NCBI GenBank assembly: GCA_935421135.1
Contig: OW285191.1
Location: 14,635,700 to 14,699,699, forward strand
From: Bugulina stolonifera
Lineage: Eukaryota > Bryozoa > Gymnolaemata > Cheilostomatida > Bugulidae
Direction: 5' to 3'
DNA length: 64,000 bases
Positions 29,021-40,739 of this stretch are shown here, in pieces. Position 1 is the first letter of the stretch. Each line of letters opens with the position of its first letter. Position numbers and translations under genes: made by a program. The notes below the pieces were generated by a model, which was not told the DNA's origin, did no database searches, and saw only the letters and a list, made by a program, of their open reading frames with translations.

Positions 29021-32000
29021 GGTATGTAGATTGCTCAGTATGATTGACCTGAAACAAATACGCAAATTAATATTTAAAGACAGTCACTTAGCAAATTAAG
29101 ACTTGGTGATATGATGCAATGGATCAATCACACTGGATCATCAGCTGGGAGTTACCTAATAAAAAATAAGAACAGTCACAATAATTCATAATAATCTAAT
29201 TTATCTCAAAGACAAATGCATAAGACTAACCCTCACATCTCCGTAACTGCCCTTAGGCTTAATTTCATTAAAATCAAAATGAAATTTTATGGGAATTTCA
29301 GTAATTAATTAGCTACAGTGAATCATTACAGAAAGAGTTATCAGCTACAGAAGGGGGGCTCATAGCATAAGTTAAGTTCCTAACAGTCAACCAAGTCTCT
29401 CGGAACTGACAGAAAACACAGTTTCAGCTAAGCAAAGCTGCGCTTTTAATTAGGCTACTCATTCTCATTCAGATTCCGGTATCATACCGACTCTAATCTC
29501 TACCTAACTATACACATCTGTATTATAAATTTCATTTTTGTTATACATATAGCTTAGATGTTAGTTATAATAATAGATATAAATATGTGTTAACAAATTT
29601 AAATATTTATCAATTAATAAAATATTAATATAAATAATATAATAATATAAATATAAATAAATAAATATATCTTAATAAATATATTTTAATAAATAAAAAA
29701 TATGATTTTATCTTAATCTTAATAAATATGTATAAATTTTATTCACTACTGAATACTTCGTAGCATTGAAAAACAGTTTGAGCTGCCTACTGCAGTGAGC
29801 AATTGCTGTTAGAGTGACAGCCAATCGAATCGATGGCTCAAGCTAGTCTCACCTGTGGCTGAATTGGTGAAAGGGGAGTGGAGTTCAGAACGACTACGAG
29901 AATCAGAATTGGTGAGGAATCAGCATAACGGTGTTCTAGCCTTATGTATAATATATATAATATTTTGCAATTGTCTATGCCGTCTATAGGTTATTCGGAT
30001 CAGGCCAGGTAAAACTGTATAAGACTTACAATAATATAATATTCCCAGTGTCGAGATTTTTAGTTTACGCTAAGACCAAGGTTGCAAGAAGCAATGGGTG
30101 CTCAAAATAGGAAACCTCTCGAGTTCAATCATTTAACCTCATTCCTTAGATCGCCTAGTCCGGAAAGCATACATTAGATGGATTTCGCCGTTACCGCTTT
30201 TACCAGTAAATTAGTAGTGCGGTACATATAATTAGACAATATGGTATAACTATTTCTTCGCAAAACTTCCAAGGACAGGTTTTATTTCTGTAACCACAGT
30301 TCCATGGAATATTTGATCTGTACGTCGCCCAGCATCACCTCACCCCACTCACATAGAACTTTAGGCAATTTTTTATAGGTCACGTACTCAGCGAATGAGT
30401 GGCCAAAACATTAGACACGTGAAGCGAATACACATGACATGAGATTTATCTTCTCTTTGTGAAGAAGATAACTCTATGGACATGACATGACACACAAGTC
30501 ACTTGGCCCAGGTCTTTCCAGTTTCTATTTCTACCAGTGCTTTTTTGTAGGGGGCTCTCTGGGCTCCCGGGGGTCCCCTCAAAAAATCATGGTTTGTCGA
30601 AGGGGCTCCCGGGAGCCCCCTCAACAAATTGCCATCATAAAAGTGAAAGTTTAAAAAGTAACCATAGCCAGGCATCATGCATGATGGATCTTATTAGAAA
30701 CATACTTGTTACCTGGTACATGTACAATGTATATCAAATATGCATCTCTAATCACTTATACATGTATGTATAGGATGATTTGTATGCAAGTTATTTGTCT
30801 TTTGAGCAATCAGAGACTTGTTTGACATCCATTAAAACACCAGTTCCTCACCAGGATTGAACTCGGCGCCTCTACAGCATTTAATCGCCTAGCACAGTGA
30901 GCGGACCCTACTACTGCTACACCAGCTCAACAACCTTAACAAAACATTTGACCATGAGTTCAATAATAATGTCAAGCGGATGCAGTAGGAGTGCTATGTA
31001 GCATGTGTGAAGGTGAGAGCGGGGAGAGAACCTGAAATATGCAGGGAGCCCCCTCAACTGATCTTACAAAAAAAGCACTGGTTTCTATTATTATTATTAC
31101 ACAACCAAGCAGAAGGGCCAAATAATACCAATGTGTAATTTCTATGTATAATAAAATGAAGTGGTGTCTAATTAATGGTGTTGCACTAGCACTGCCCTCA
31201 TTCAATGAGTGCAATTATAGTGGGGCATACAAAAAGCAACAAATTAGTATATATAAGAGTTGTCCACTCTTGAATACCTTGTAGCAAGAGAATACAACTC
31301 CTGACTAGACTTGATTAGTTGAATGAACTGGATAGTAATGCATATAATACATGTAGAGACACATAATATATGGGAGAGAGTACAAGTACATAGAGTAGGC
31401 TGTGAGATAGCACCTAGAGTAGACTGTGAGACAGACACATGGAATGTAGACTAAGAGCATAGTATAGAGCCAAATGAGAATGAGAAGTAATTAGGGACAG
31501 CAGTATAGACTGTCGACATAAATATATATTCACACAGTGACAAGAGTGGACAACAAAATAGACATCACACCTACCTATCATGCAAATGTATAAGCTAATG
31601 GAAAACACGAAAATGACAAAAAAGCTATAAAATTTAAAACAATAGAAAAACTAATCTAACACTAAAAATAAAAACACTAAAACTAAACTAAACTACAACA
31701 GTGTGCAACTGTGTGGACCTACAGAGAGCGTACTACCACTACAGACTACATACAGCTGGTGAGTCCTAAGTAATTTGCTCCAATTAAATTTTATAACTGA
31801 CAATACCAAAACACATAATTTTAGTTGCAACAACTGTTTTGTCTGACTCATAACAAAGTATGAGATTATAATAATATTTTCCCTAGTTTATCACATTTAG
31901 GCTATATATGTTTTTGTTATAATAGTACATTGTATGTTCTGGCATCTGACAACTAGCAAAGCAATGAATCTCTTGAATCTGGCTGAGCAGTAAGGGTGAC

Positions 32001-33077
32001 CCAGCCAGTTTCTCTTTTGACAATGATCGTATAAACGTGCAATATTATAAAGATTTTTCTAAAAAATGAGTTATTGCAACTCCAAGTTTTATGTTTTGTG
32101 ATTTGTGATATTGGAACTCAGAGTAGTAAAAAACATTTTATCTTTATTTCTCTGGTGTAGCATTGAGCACGCTATGCTAGGTAAAACTAAAACAAGCATA
32201 AAACTCTGTTATGGACATTACTATTTTGTAGGCTATGTATGTGTACAAGCAGTATTACATTATGCAATGATATATTTTGTACATGCTTGTCATATTTTAA
32301 ATATTTTATGTCTTTATAAGTGCAATCAGTAGTTAAGTCTCAATGGTAATTGTATGTGAATAACATAATGTTATATAAAAGTAAAGTAAAGCATCAAATT
32401 CTTGTCTTCCAATGGCATTATTGTTTGCTGTTGTAATTTGTATCAGTGACTGTCCTCCATCTCATTGGTGCATTAACACTACCATTATGTTGTCCTTTAT
32501 CCTATTGGTACGTTCATAGCCTTCTTGTACTTCATTGGTCCATTCTCTGTAGTAATTAGTGTACAAGGCAGCGCGATTTCAAAATATATATGGCTCATCA
32601 GTGGATATATACTCAGAGGATGCAATACACTTCTCTAATATACCACTTACCTGGAGTCAGACAGCAAAATACAATACTAATTGCACCATTTTCAACTGGT
32701 AAACACCTTTGAGCAAAACTATTATTATTTACACGCAATAGTTTATGCAGATCAGGAAAAGATGACTTCTAATAATTAATAAGACAGATAGACTAGAATG
32801 TACGGCTTGGATATATCATAGTAATATACATGTATTTGGTGAAATTGCCTGTTAGCGAATCTTCACTAAACGAGAGTTGTTTTCTCTTCATTTAGGAAGT
32901 TGTCCACTCTTACCCCAACTACGACTATTATTATAAGTGTCTCCTAGCACGGATTTAGTAACCATTGGTAACCGTTAATTCCTGGTTACAGAAATAATAT
33001 GAATCAAATGATTAAAACAAATCAATTGTAAGACTCCCAACACTCTGGTAACAGATTCTGTACTGATAAGAAGCAAA
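29021..33077. other. Spacer between the HIF-like start and cathepsin B copy 1
   Basis: 29021-29500 is the likely HIF-like 5' UTR/promoter side; 29560-29740 is an extremely AT-rich tract of ATAAATA-type repeats. A miniature hAT-like element occupies 30535-31080. 31100-32660 shows no recognisable gene. From about 32665 the sequence is duplicated upstream of cathepsin B copy 2 (from about 41440), including ATTGCACCATTTTCAACT and a GGATATATC block, so the tandem duplication took promoter-proximal DNA with it. Confidence 0.55.
30535..31080. mobile_element. Miniature hAT-like DNA transposon with nested tRNA-like sequence
   Basis: Left end CAGTGCTTTTTTGTA and right end TACAAAAAAAGCACTG are terminal inverted repeats. 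The flanks ATTTCTAC and GTTTCTAT share the central TTTCTA (6 of 8 bases), compatible with a worn 8-bp target duplication. GC-rich blocks (GGGGGCTC, CCCGGGAGCCCC) sit just inside both ends. The middle (about 30840-30935, minus strand) reads like a tRNA-derived SINE: TGTAGCAGTAGTAGGG as A box and GAGTTCAATCC as B box. No transposase. Confidence 0.72.
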
Positions 33078-36000
33078 ATGGAAAAGATTTTAGTAGTTTT
33101 AATGCTAGTAGCAGCTTCTCAAGCCTACAGATATTATCCACTTCATCAACCACTTTCTGATGAGTTGATAAACTTTGTCAACAAAGAGGCTGGGACTACA
33201 TGGACTGCTGGAAAGAATTTTGAGAAGCATAGAATGAGCATTTCAGGGTTGAAAAGAATGTGTGGTGTTCTCCCTGAGCCAAATAATTTCAAACTTCCTT
33301 ACAGAGTCCCTCACATTGTGAATGATGGAGATATACCCCACGAGTTTGATGCACGAAAGCAGTGGCCCAAGTGCAAAAGTGTTAGGTGAGTAGTACATTG
33401 TGTAGTGCATTGTGTATAGTGCATTGTGTAGTACATTGTGTAGTACATTGTGTAGTACATTGTGTAGTACATTGTGTAGTACATTGTGTAGTACATTGTG
33501 TAGTACATTGTGTAGTACATTGTGTAGTACATTGTGTAGTACATTGTGTAGTACATTGTGTAGTACATTGTGTAGTACATTGTGTAGTACATTGTGTAGC
33601 ACGCATGTTTCTTTCTAGACTGTGACTAAACCTACACCACAGTGACAGTGAGTATCTCTATCCAAATTTTTAATGATCACCCATATCTAGTGCTGGGCGG
33701 TGTTTCGGTGTCATTCAGTTTTTTCGGTTTTTTTTCATTCGGTTCAAAAACCGCCAAAATTTAAAATGTGAACCGACACCGAATGCGGCGGTGCGGTTTT
33801 ATTCGGTTTTAAAAGTCAAGCCGCGCCTGGCCTCTTAGCGCACCCACTTTCAATAATGGCTGGCGTTGAAAACACGTGAATTCATGTTATGCTTCTTTCA
33901 ATCCTTATAATTCGATGCCATCCTTGGAATTTAGACTTAGCTGCAGCCATAATATTATCACCCAGTGGTTATTTATTGTAGTTTCACTCCTTTATAGCAG
34001 TTACGATTGCATATTATTATAAATAATAAATATTTAATAATTGTAAAGTATTAAACTAAATGAAAATGGCTGCCATTTTAGTGCTTCTTTTAATCCTTAT
34101 AATTCGATGCCATCCTTGGAATACAGACTTAGCTGCAGCCATCAATGTCACCCAGTAAGGGTTCACTGTAGTTTTCATTTGATTCTAGTAGTCAAACTTG
34201 CATATTGTTATAAATAATTAATATTTAATTATTGCAAATTATTGAACAAAATAAAAATGGCGGCCATTTCCGGTAATGGCTCAAACGCCGAACACGTGAA
34301 TTTATGTTATGCACCTTTCAATCTCTATAATTCGATGTCATCCTTTGAATAAATACTTAGCTACTGCCATCATTGTCACCCAGAGATGATTTACTTTAGT
34401 TTCACTGAATTCCAGTTGTTATACTTCCATATTATTATAGATGATTGGCATTTAATAATTGCAATTTATTAGAGTAAATTTAACATGGCCGCCATTACAG
34501 CTTAAAAGCAGGGTGTGACAACTCCAATATTGAGTATTTAATTTCCGGTTCGGTTCGGTGTTTCTTCATGAATAAAAAAAACTGAATTAAACCGAGGGTG
34601 AGAAGACAACTTCGGTTTCATTCAGTTTTTTAGAAAAATCAGCAAAAAAACTGAATGCACATGCAAATCAAAACCGCCCAGCACTACCCATATCTGTGGA
34701 AAGGCCAATGGCATCCTACATAATATGCTCATGCGCAATCTGAAGAAAGCAAAGTCGCATACCAAACATACTGCCTACTTTATCTTGTGCCGACCCATAT
34801 CCTCAAATATGCCTGCCAAATCTGGTCCCCCCTCCATGTGCGTAAATATGTAAACATGCTTGAGAATGTCAGTTGCAGGACTTTTTGATGGTGTTATATT
34901 GTAATGGTTTCTGTGATTTGGTGCGGTCGTCCTTGGACGACTATCGACCCAGAAATGAAGTGCCTATGAGTGGTAATAGGACTTCGCATTACATGAAAGA
35001 TCGAGCGGTCTCAGTAGCCCAATAACTACCAGAGACGACCCATCTGGTCCCAAGTCTGACCTTCAGACTATACGTTGAAAGAGAGTGATCCGACCTAGTA
35101 GGCGGTTCGCTAAGCGAATGACCTGACAAAAGGAAGTGAAAGTCTCTGTATCAAGTATAGATGTGTCTTTATTGAAAGCCAAGTGAAGACTGAAACAATG
35201 AACAGTGAAACAATGCCCTTTATATAGTATAAGGACTTCCGCCCGACGTAGTGTCGGGAAAAGACGACGTAAGGTCGTCCGGAAGTTGCGCAACAAGATG
35301 GCCGCCGGAAGCCCGACGGCCGACCCAAAATAGGTCGGGTTCTACAAAAGTTGCTTATAATGGTCCAATTCATGTACAAAATGAATATCAATGGATTCTG
35401 AGAGGTCATTATTAATGTCACCTTTAGCGGAACACACCTGAATCAGTATTTATGCTGTTTTGCCGGTTTTTGGGCACCAAATGGTCCACTCACAACACCA
35501 AGCTATTTTTAGCAGCTATATATAGTATACATGTATAAAACTGAGCGAAAAACTTTGTTCCTCACCATTCGTTCACTGGGGAACAAATACAACTATCTTT
35601 TGTATACGAATCTCTTGGACCAAGGTGTTAAAAGGCAAGTTATTATATTTTAAACATGGCAATTTTGTACTTAAATTTTTTCTTAGTTAAGTAATTGTTA
35701 GTATAGGACTTCTCCCTTATTTTTGTGCAAATGTGTTGTGTTGTAAACTTACTAGCTCATGGTTTAAAGTATAGTTATTACAAATGTGTTAGAAACTCAA
35801 ACGGCTCTTTCTTTAAATAGAAATATTCAGTTGGGACACTAGACCTCACTAACACTTCCAAAATAATTGTAGACAGCATAATTATGTCTCTTTCAAATTA
35901 TTTGGGTCAGAATTTTGCTTGTGCACCATTTTATAATACATAATACATGCATGCCTCATTGATTCTTGTGCAGTGCTATTTGAACTTGGCGCCTAAATGT

Positions 36001-39000
36001 CAAATTGTGTATATTGTCACTTGGCTAGGCTTTAAAAAGTCGTTGTTTGATCCTATTATGGGATTCATCACCAAATTCTCCCATAGCTTTTCATGAACTC
36101 TTTTAACTTCTATGTCATGGGCCACGGACATTGCCAATGCTAAATTTCAACAAGTAATATTATTATTATTATTGCTATTATTATTAAACTGCTGAGGTGC
36201 AGAATGTCCCTAGGATAGCCAATTGAGCAGCCAGGGACTTGATTTCAGATCCGTGGAAATGTTCATCTCTGACTGGAGCTTGAACCCAGGCCACTACTGT
36301 ACCTAATTGCCTATCAGAGTGAACAAAATCATTACCACCTCGCCTGTTCAGCACCCTGTGACCATCTGTATGTACAATGCAGATGTGTCCTGGATTGCCA
36401 AACCCCAAACACAGTGTCACATAATACAATGTATACAATTACTGTTCACTGAGCATAATGAAGTACATGTATGTGTATATACAACGTTATAACAATATTA
36501 ATATTATTATTACTTCGTACTGGGAGTTGACAAATACAGTACATTGTATAACCGATGGTCATATAAAACCATGCAGTGGATTGTAACTGCAATTCTGTCA
36601 CCGTTCAACTCATCATGTTATGCTAACTCATGCGTATGATAACCCATCATTGTATGTGTTATTGGTAATGGTCTGCGGTAGCTCAGTTGGAAAGCAGTAA
36701 GACATGAGTGCAGGTTCAATTCCAGGCCGTTACTTGTTTTTCACAGAAAATAAACGACAACGGGAGAGCAACTCCAAATTGTTCACCTTATCTACGCTGT
36801 GAGAGACTGGTGCTACCCAAACAGGGTAACCACCAAACCCGACACGTAGCTACTAAAGAATCAATCACTACGGACGCCAAACAGTTCTCGTATCCAGTAC
36901 GCATCGAAAGGATACTAGTCCATCTCTAGCCTGCACCTTCTGCAAGTCGGCAGCTTTAGCCCTACCCAAACCCTACTGATATCATCACATACTACAGCTC
37001 ATACAGATTTCTCATTCATACTATCCAAACACTGAACACGAAAGCAATCTTCCGGTATATCACATTAAGGGAACACCTCATGGAGCCCAACAGTTGATGA
37101 TGGTGATTTCTTTGTAATAAATGAATGCTACTCCATGATGACGAAATGACTGTGGCTTAGATCATACAATTTTATGGCCTAGATATAGGCTACATTGTAA
37201 TAAGTGTTTAAGTGATTTTAGTTTGACAGTCCACACATTCATCTTCATGTTGATGTACATTGTATCGAGGTTCACGTCCTTTGTGATTGTGGTACACTGT
37301 TGATAAAATTGTAAATTTGTGACGATTCGAAAATGTCAGTTAGAAGCAGGACGTTCCAAAAATGTTCGAATACCAAACCTCAACCGAGCGTTTTCGGAAC
37401 GTCTTGTTTATAACCGGCATTTTTGAAATTTTCCTTTGCTTTTAATTGTTGTTCACCTGCCTGTGATAGTATTGTGAAACCATGCATCTGCATGTAAGTT
37501 TTTGTAGTTGCCGATACAAGTTAAATTTGCATGATGAGTTAGTCATGTATTTTAGCAGAAGCCTACTTGAAATTTTCTTAGTGCCATATATTTATTCTGC
37601 AGCACCATTAGAGATCAAGGAAGCTGTGGATCAAGCTGGGCATTTGGAGCTGTAGAGGCTATTTCAGACAGAATCTGTATTGCTAGCAATGGAGACAAAC
37701 AACCAAGTATCTCTGCAGAGAATCTACTTACATGCTGTTGGTCTTGTGGAATGGGCTGCAATGGTAATGCACTATATTGTAATGTTTTGAGCTGTGTTTA
37801 CATACAAGTGCCGAGGTTGGTAGAGGACGACCAAGTGACCTTCCACACATTAATAGAGAGTGAACAGTTAGTTAGTGCTCTTGTAATTATATATCTTGAC
37901 GTAGGCCGATGCTGAGACTCATCTAAGAGTCCAGGGTCGATGTAGGTCTGTATAGTTACTCCAAAGGAGTGTAGAAAGAAGTTCTGATAATCTAGGAACT
38001 TAGGCCCGACGCTAGGATTCATATAGAATCCGAGATCGATTTAAGCCGTAGATGTAGACTCACAAGGAGTGTATAGAGATATGCTTATACGAGGATGGGG
38101 ATGAACTCGAGCCATATGGATCTAAAAGGGATCCGCCGGTGGAGTTACCCGCCTACAAGAGTAAGCCTCTAGGTTTGAGTTAGGAGATGTTGCTTTATTA
38201 GAGCGCAATCAACAACTGATTCAATACAGAAAATGTGCGGTCTTATATACTAAATATACTTCTGGTAAAAGGTACGATAAGGTATCGGGCATGGCCGATA
38301 AGGTATCAGGCCGGAATTGATGCAACAACATGGATGGTTCCGCCCGATGTCGGCCACCAAAAAGGGTCGGCCTTTGCACAAAAAGTGCTTACAATAGCCC
38401 GAAATGGAAAGTATATAAATATGGCCATGTTTGGAGACATCGGCCCAAGAAAAGTGTACAGTGAAGGACTTAGTATGTGTAATCAGACAAGAGAAGATAA
38501 TTGCTTATATAAAAAGGGAAAAACCAAGTGTAATTGCAATAGAAGCACACACTATACAACAGTACTTGATTATAATAAGGGTAATGTTCATGCATGTATA
38601 ATAAGAGTACAATAGTAATGCATGAATGGATAATATGAATAATGTCAGTGTGTGGCTAGCCAAGGGAGCCAAGGCTGATTCACCACAATATCATTCTTTG
38701 TCATTAGCTGAGAATGTTTATATTATGTTAACATCACTCATCAGCCACCAGGTCACTCTTTTTTCTGACCCTATAGGCCTACTTGCATAGTAATTCATAG
38801 CAGGTACCCAGGCTATTGCTCCTAGCTTTCTGTGTGACCTTACAATTATAACCAGTGTTCTAGTGTTTCCATAAGTTTCTATAGCACTATTTATACATTC
38901 TGTTGTTCCTTTGTTATAGGTGGATACCCACAATCTGCTTGGAACTGGTGGGAGAGAGAAGGTTTGGTTACTGGTGGAGCATATGGCACCAAGATGGTGA

Positions 39001-40739
39001 GGCTATTTCTATAGACTACTAAATACAATGAGCATTGTGCATAAATTCAAACAGATAGCTTGGTACCATTCACAGGGTTTCCATTGTTCGATATAGCATA
39101 CAACTCCCACTAATAACAGCTGTGGTTAGCAGTGCTACTAAGCCATCTTATGAACTACTGTAACCTTCTGAATGACTGCTATATAATTGTTGTCAGATTT
39201 ATAAATTATATTTTTCCTGTTTGATACAGCATTTTGTATGTATGCTGGCAATGAAATGAACCTTGTATGTTATTAGGGATGCCAGCCATATCAGATCAAG
39301 CCATGTTTGCACCATGTCAATGGTGCAAGACAGCCGTGCTCCGGGATAGAGCACACACCCATGTGTAGCACGAAATGCGTACCTCCATACTCTACTTCCT
39401 ACTCTGTGAGTCAAGACTAATGTATTATTTGTTTACTTTAGTTGTTTAGCAGGAAATAGATGACAATTATTCATTCATGGTAAGAACCCTTTTTTGTTTG
39501 AAGTTTTCTTCTCAACAAATTATGGAACTTTTCGAAAAGGAAGGCACAATTCCAAAATCAAAATTTTAAAATAATTTGCAATGGGGTTGTTTCACTTGGG
39601 ATAGAACTGTTTGGGGAGAAAATTTAAACTCTTAACAGCAATTCTTGCTTATAATATAGGCATATCACTCATACTTGCCAAGTCTCCAGATTATGCAAGC
39701 CTGTTCCCACTTTGCTAAAAACTCACCATTTCCTCCAGAGTTTTCCTGAATTCATGGCTTGGAACGTAACGTAAAGGTAATTCAATAAATTTAATCCAAT
39801 GGGCAAACCAATGGTGTTTCATAGCCCCAGTTAGTAAGGAAGTCAATATTATGATGCAAGTGAGATATTCATGTGACGCATGGGGAGTGACTAGGCGTAT
39901 CTCTTCAGCATTACTCAATCTGGTAAGATCAGCAAGAATTCACAAGGTGGATGTTACCCTACAGTGTTCAGATTATTTTCACTATGAGTACACATTTATT
40001 TACAGGATGATAAATTCTATGGCAGCATTGCCTACTCTGTTAGCAGTGAAGTCAAACAGATACAGATGGAGATCATGACCCATGGACCAGTAGAGGGAGC
40101 CTTCACTATGTATGCTGATTTCCCAAGCTACAAATCAGGTAGATTATAATTATATGGTAGCTTGTGTTGAACATGTTTTGTTCTTTTCCAAAGCAGCACC
40201 AGAACTAGTCTTGTTGGTTTGGAGTTGTCTTCTCATGTACTAATTGTACTCTACCTGAGCAATTGGCCAATGTGAAGTTGTCGTCTCTTTTTACTTTAAT
40301 ATTTTGTAAAATTGAAGATCTATGCTTGACCTTGCATCACTAATTAGGGCTGTATGTACCTTGGTGGAGGAGAAGAAGCACTACTTTCTCTGGAGGCAGA
40401 ATGAAAGGGCCTAAAACACTGTTCTTGAAACTTTGTGGCTGATTACACCTTCAGTGTCTCTACATATAATTTCTATCTCTCCACCAGTATTTTCTTATAC
40501 TGTGCCTTGCTAGCAAACATTTTATATTGACTGTAGGTGTATACCAACACGTGGGTGGTGGAATGCTTGGTGGCCATGCTATCCGTATCTTGGGTTGGGG
40601 CACAGAGAACGGCACCCCATACTGGCTAGTTGCCAACTCATGGAACAACGACTGGGGCTCACAAGGGTACTTCAAGATCCTCAGAGGCCATGATGAATGT
40701 GGTATTGAGGGTCAAATTGTTGCTGGATTGCCCAAGTAA
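33078..40739 (+). CDS. CTSB: Cathepsin B-like protein with Ser in place of the catalytic Cys, six exons, 336 aa (copy 1)
   Basis: Exons 33078-33385, 37603-37763, 38920-38996, 39277-39405, 40006-40138 and 40537-40739 join in phase. A signal peptide ([16 protein letters not shown]) is followed by a cathepsin B propeptide and then the peptidase C1 domain. The active-site block reads GSCGSSWAF: the nucleophile codon at 37634-37636 is AGC (Ser114), where papain-family peptidases have Cys. The other catalytic positions remain: Gln108, His283 ([11 protein letters not shown]) and Asn303 (ANSWNNDWG). The occluding loop with His-His (PCLHHVNG) is intact, so the rest of the fold looks preserved. Known precedents for such a change are silicateins (cathepsin L-like) and TINAG-type proteins. 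Inference: a non-canonical or pseudo-peptidase that may bind ligand or prosegment rather than cleave. An AATAAA lies at 40923-40928. Introns 1 and 2 are swollen by transposons. Confidence 0.93.
33388..33600 (+). repeat. 12-bp minisatellite at the start of cathepsin B copy 1 intron 1
   Basis: The unit TAGTACATTGTG is repeated about 16-17 times, near perfect, beginning a few bases after the exon 1 donor (GTGAGT at 33386). Because 12 is divisible by three, every frame stays open on both strands; the reading frames seen here are not genes. Copy 2 has no such repeat. Confidence 0.97.
33688..34686. mobile_element. hAT-family non-autonomous transposon with perfect 8-bp target duplication
   Basis: Ends TAGTGCTGGGCGGT and ACCGCCCAGCACTA are perfect inverted repeats, flanked on both sides by CCCATATC (33680-33687 and 34687-34694). 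This defines a 999-bp hAT-type insertion in cathepsin B intron 1. Next to the ends are CGGTTT-rich stretches in inverted orientation. The interior contains three diverged copies of a ~190-230 bp unit, each with TTATAATTCGATG-CATCCTT (near 33905, 34097, 34325) and CTTAGCT--GCCAT. No transposase frame was seen. Confidence 0.93.
34911..35497 (-). mobile_element. LTR-like element A in cathepsin B copy 1 intron 1
   Basis: On the minus strand it starts TGTTGTGAGTGGACC and ends CACCAAATCACA (TG...CA). It has a TATA-like box (ACTATATAAAGG, about 35214-35226) followed some 50 bases later by AATAAA (about 35166-35172), the promoter/polyadenylation layout of an LTR. GC-rich CCCGACG and GGTCGG motifs lie between 35240 and 35340. 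No clean target duplication was found, so the ends are approximate and the LTR call is provisional. Confidence 0.5.
36180..36320 (-). repeat. tRNA-like (SINE-type) fragment
   Basis: The minus strand carries a B-box-like GGGTTCAAGCTCC preceded by ACTCTGATAGGCAATTAGG, which resembles a tRNA D-arm/A-box region. It lies in cathepsin B copy 1 intron 1, absent from copy 2. Confidence 0.4.
36668..37130 (+). mobile_element. tRNA-derived SINE-like element
   Basis: Begins with a tRNA-like head: GCGGTAGCTCAGTTGG (A box) and GCAGGTTCAATTCCAGGCC (B box), but the anticodon arm is lost. It continues into a non-tRNA body of about 350 bases ending near 37130 in TTTGTAATAAATGAATG. It lies in intron 1 of cathepsin B copy 1 and is missing from copy 2. 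Exact ends and target duplication were not resolved. Confidence 0.55.
37775..38708 (-). mobile_element. LTR-like element B inserted in cathepsin B copy 1 intron 2
   Basis: Comparison with intron 2 of copy 2 shows a ~930-bp insertion between a shared left part (GTAATGCACTATATT) and a shared right part (GCTGAGAATGTTTATATT). On the minus strand it has a TATA-like box (TAGTATATAAGACC, about 38244-38257) and AATAAA about 45 bases further on (near 38197), as in element A. It also shares with A the GC-rich CCCGA-GTCGG-CCACC-AAA-GGTCGG pattern, so the two belong to related families. Ends are set by comparison with copy 2; they are not defined by a target duplication. Confidence 0.5.

Noticed and set aside
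33243..33625. Several long overlapping reading frames on both strands
   Set aside because: All are translations of the 12-bp repeat TAGTACATTGTG, which stays open in every frame because its length is a multiple of three.
36668..36735. Possible tRNA gene
   Set aside because: A and B boxes are present but no acceptor stem or anticodon arm can be folded, and a SINE-like body follows.
37634..37636. Cys-to-Ser codon taken as proof of a pseudogene
   Set aside because: All exons, splice sites and other key residues of the gene are intact, so it is annotated as a gene with an altered active site.
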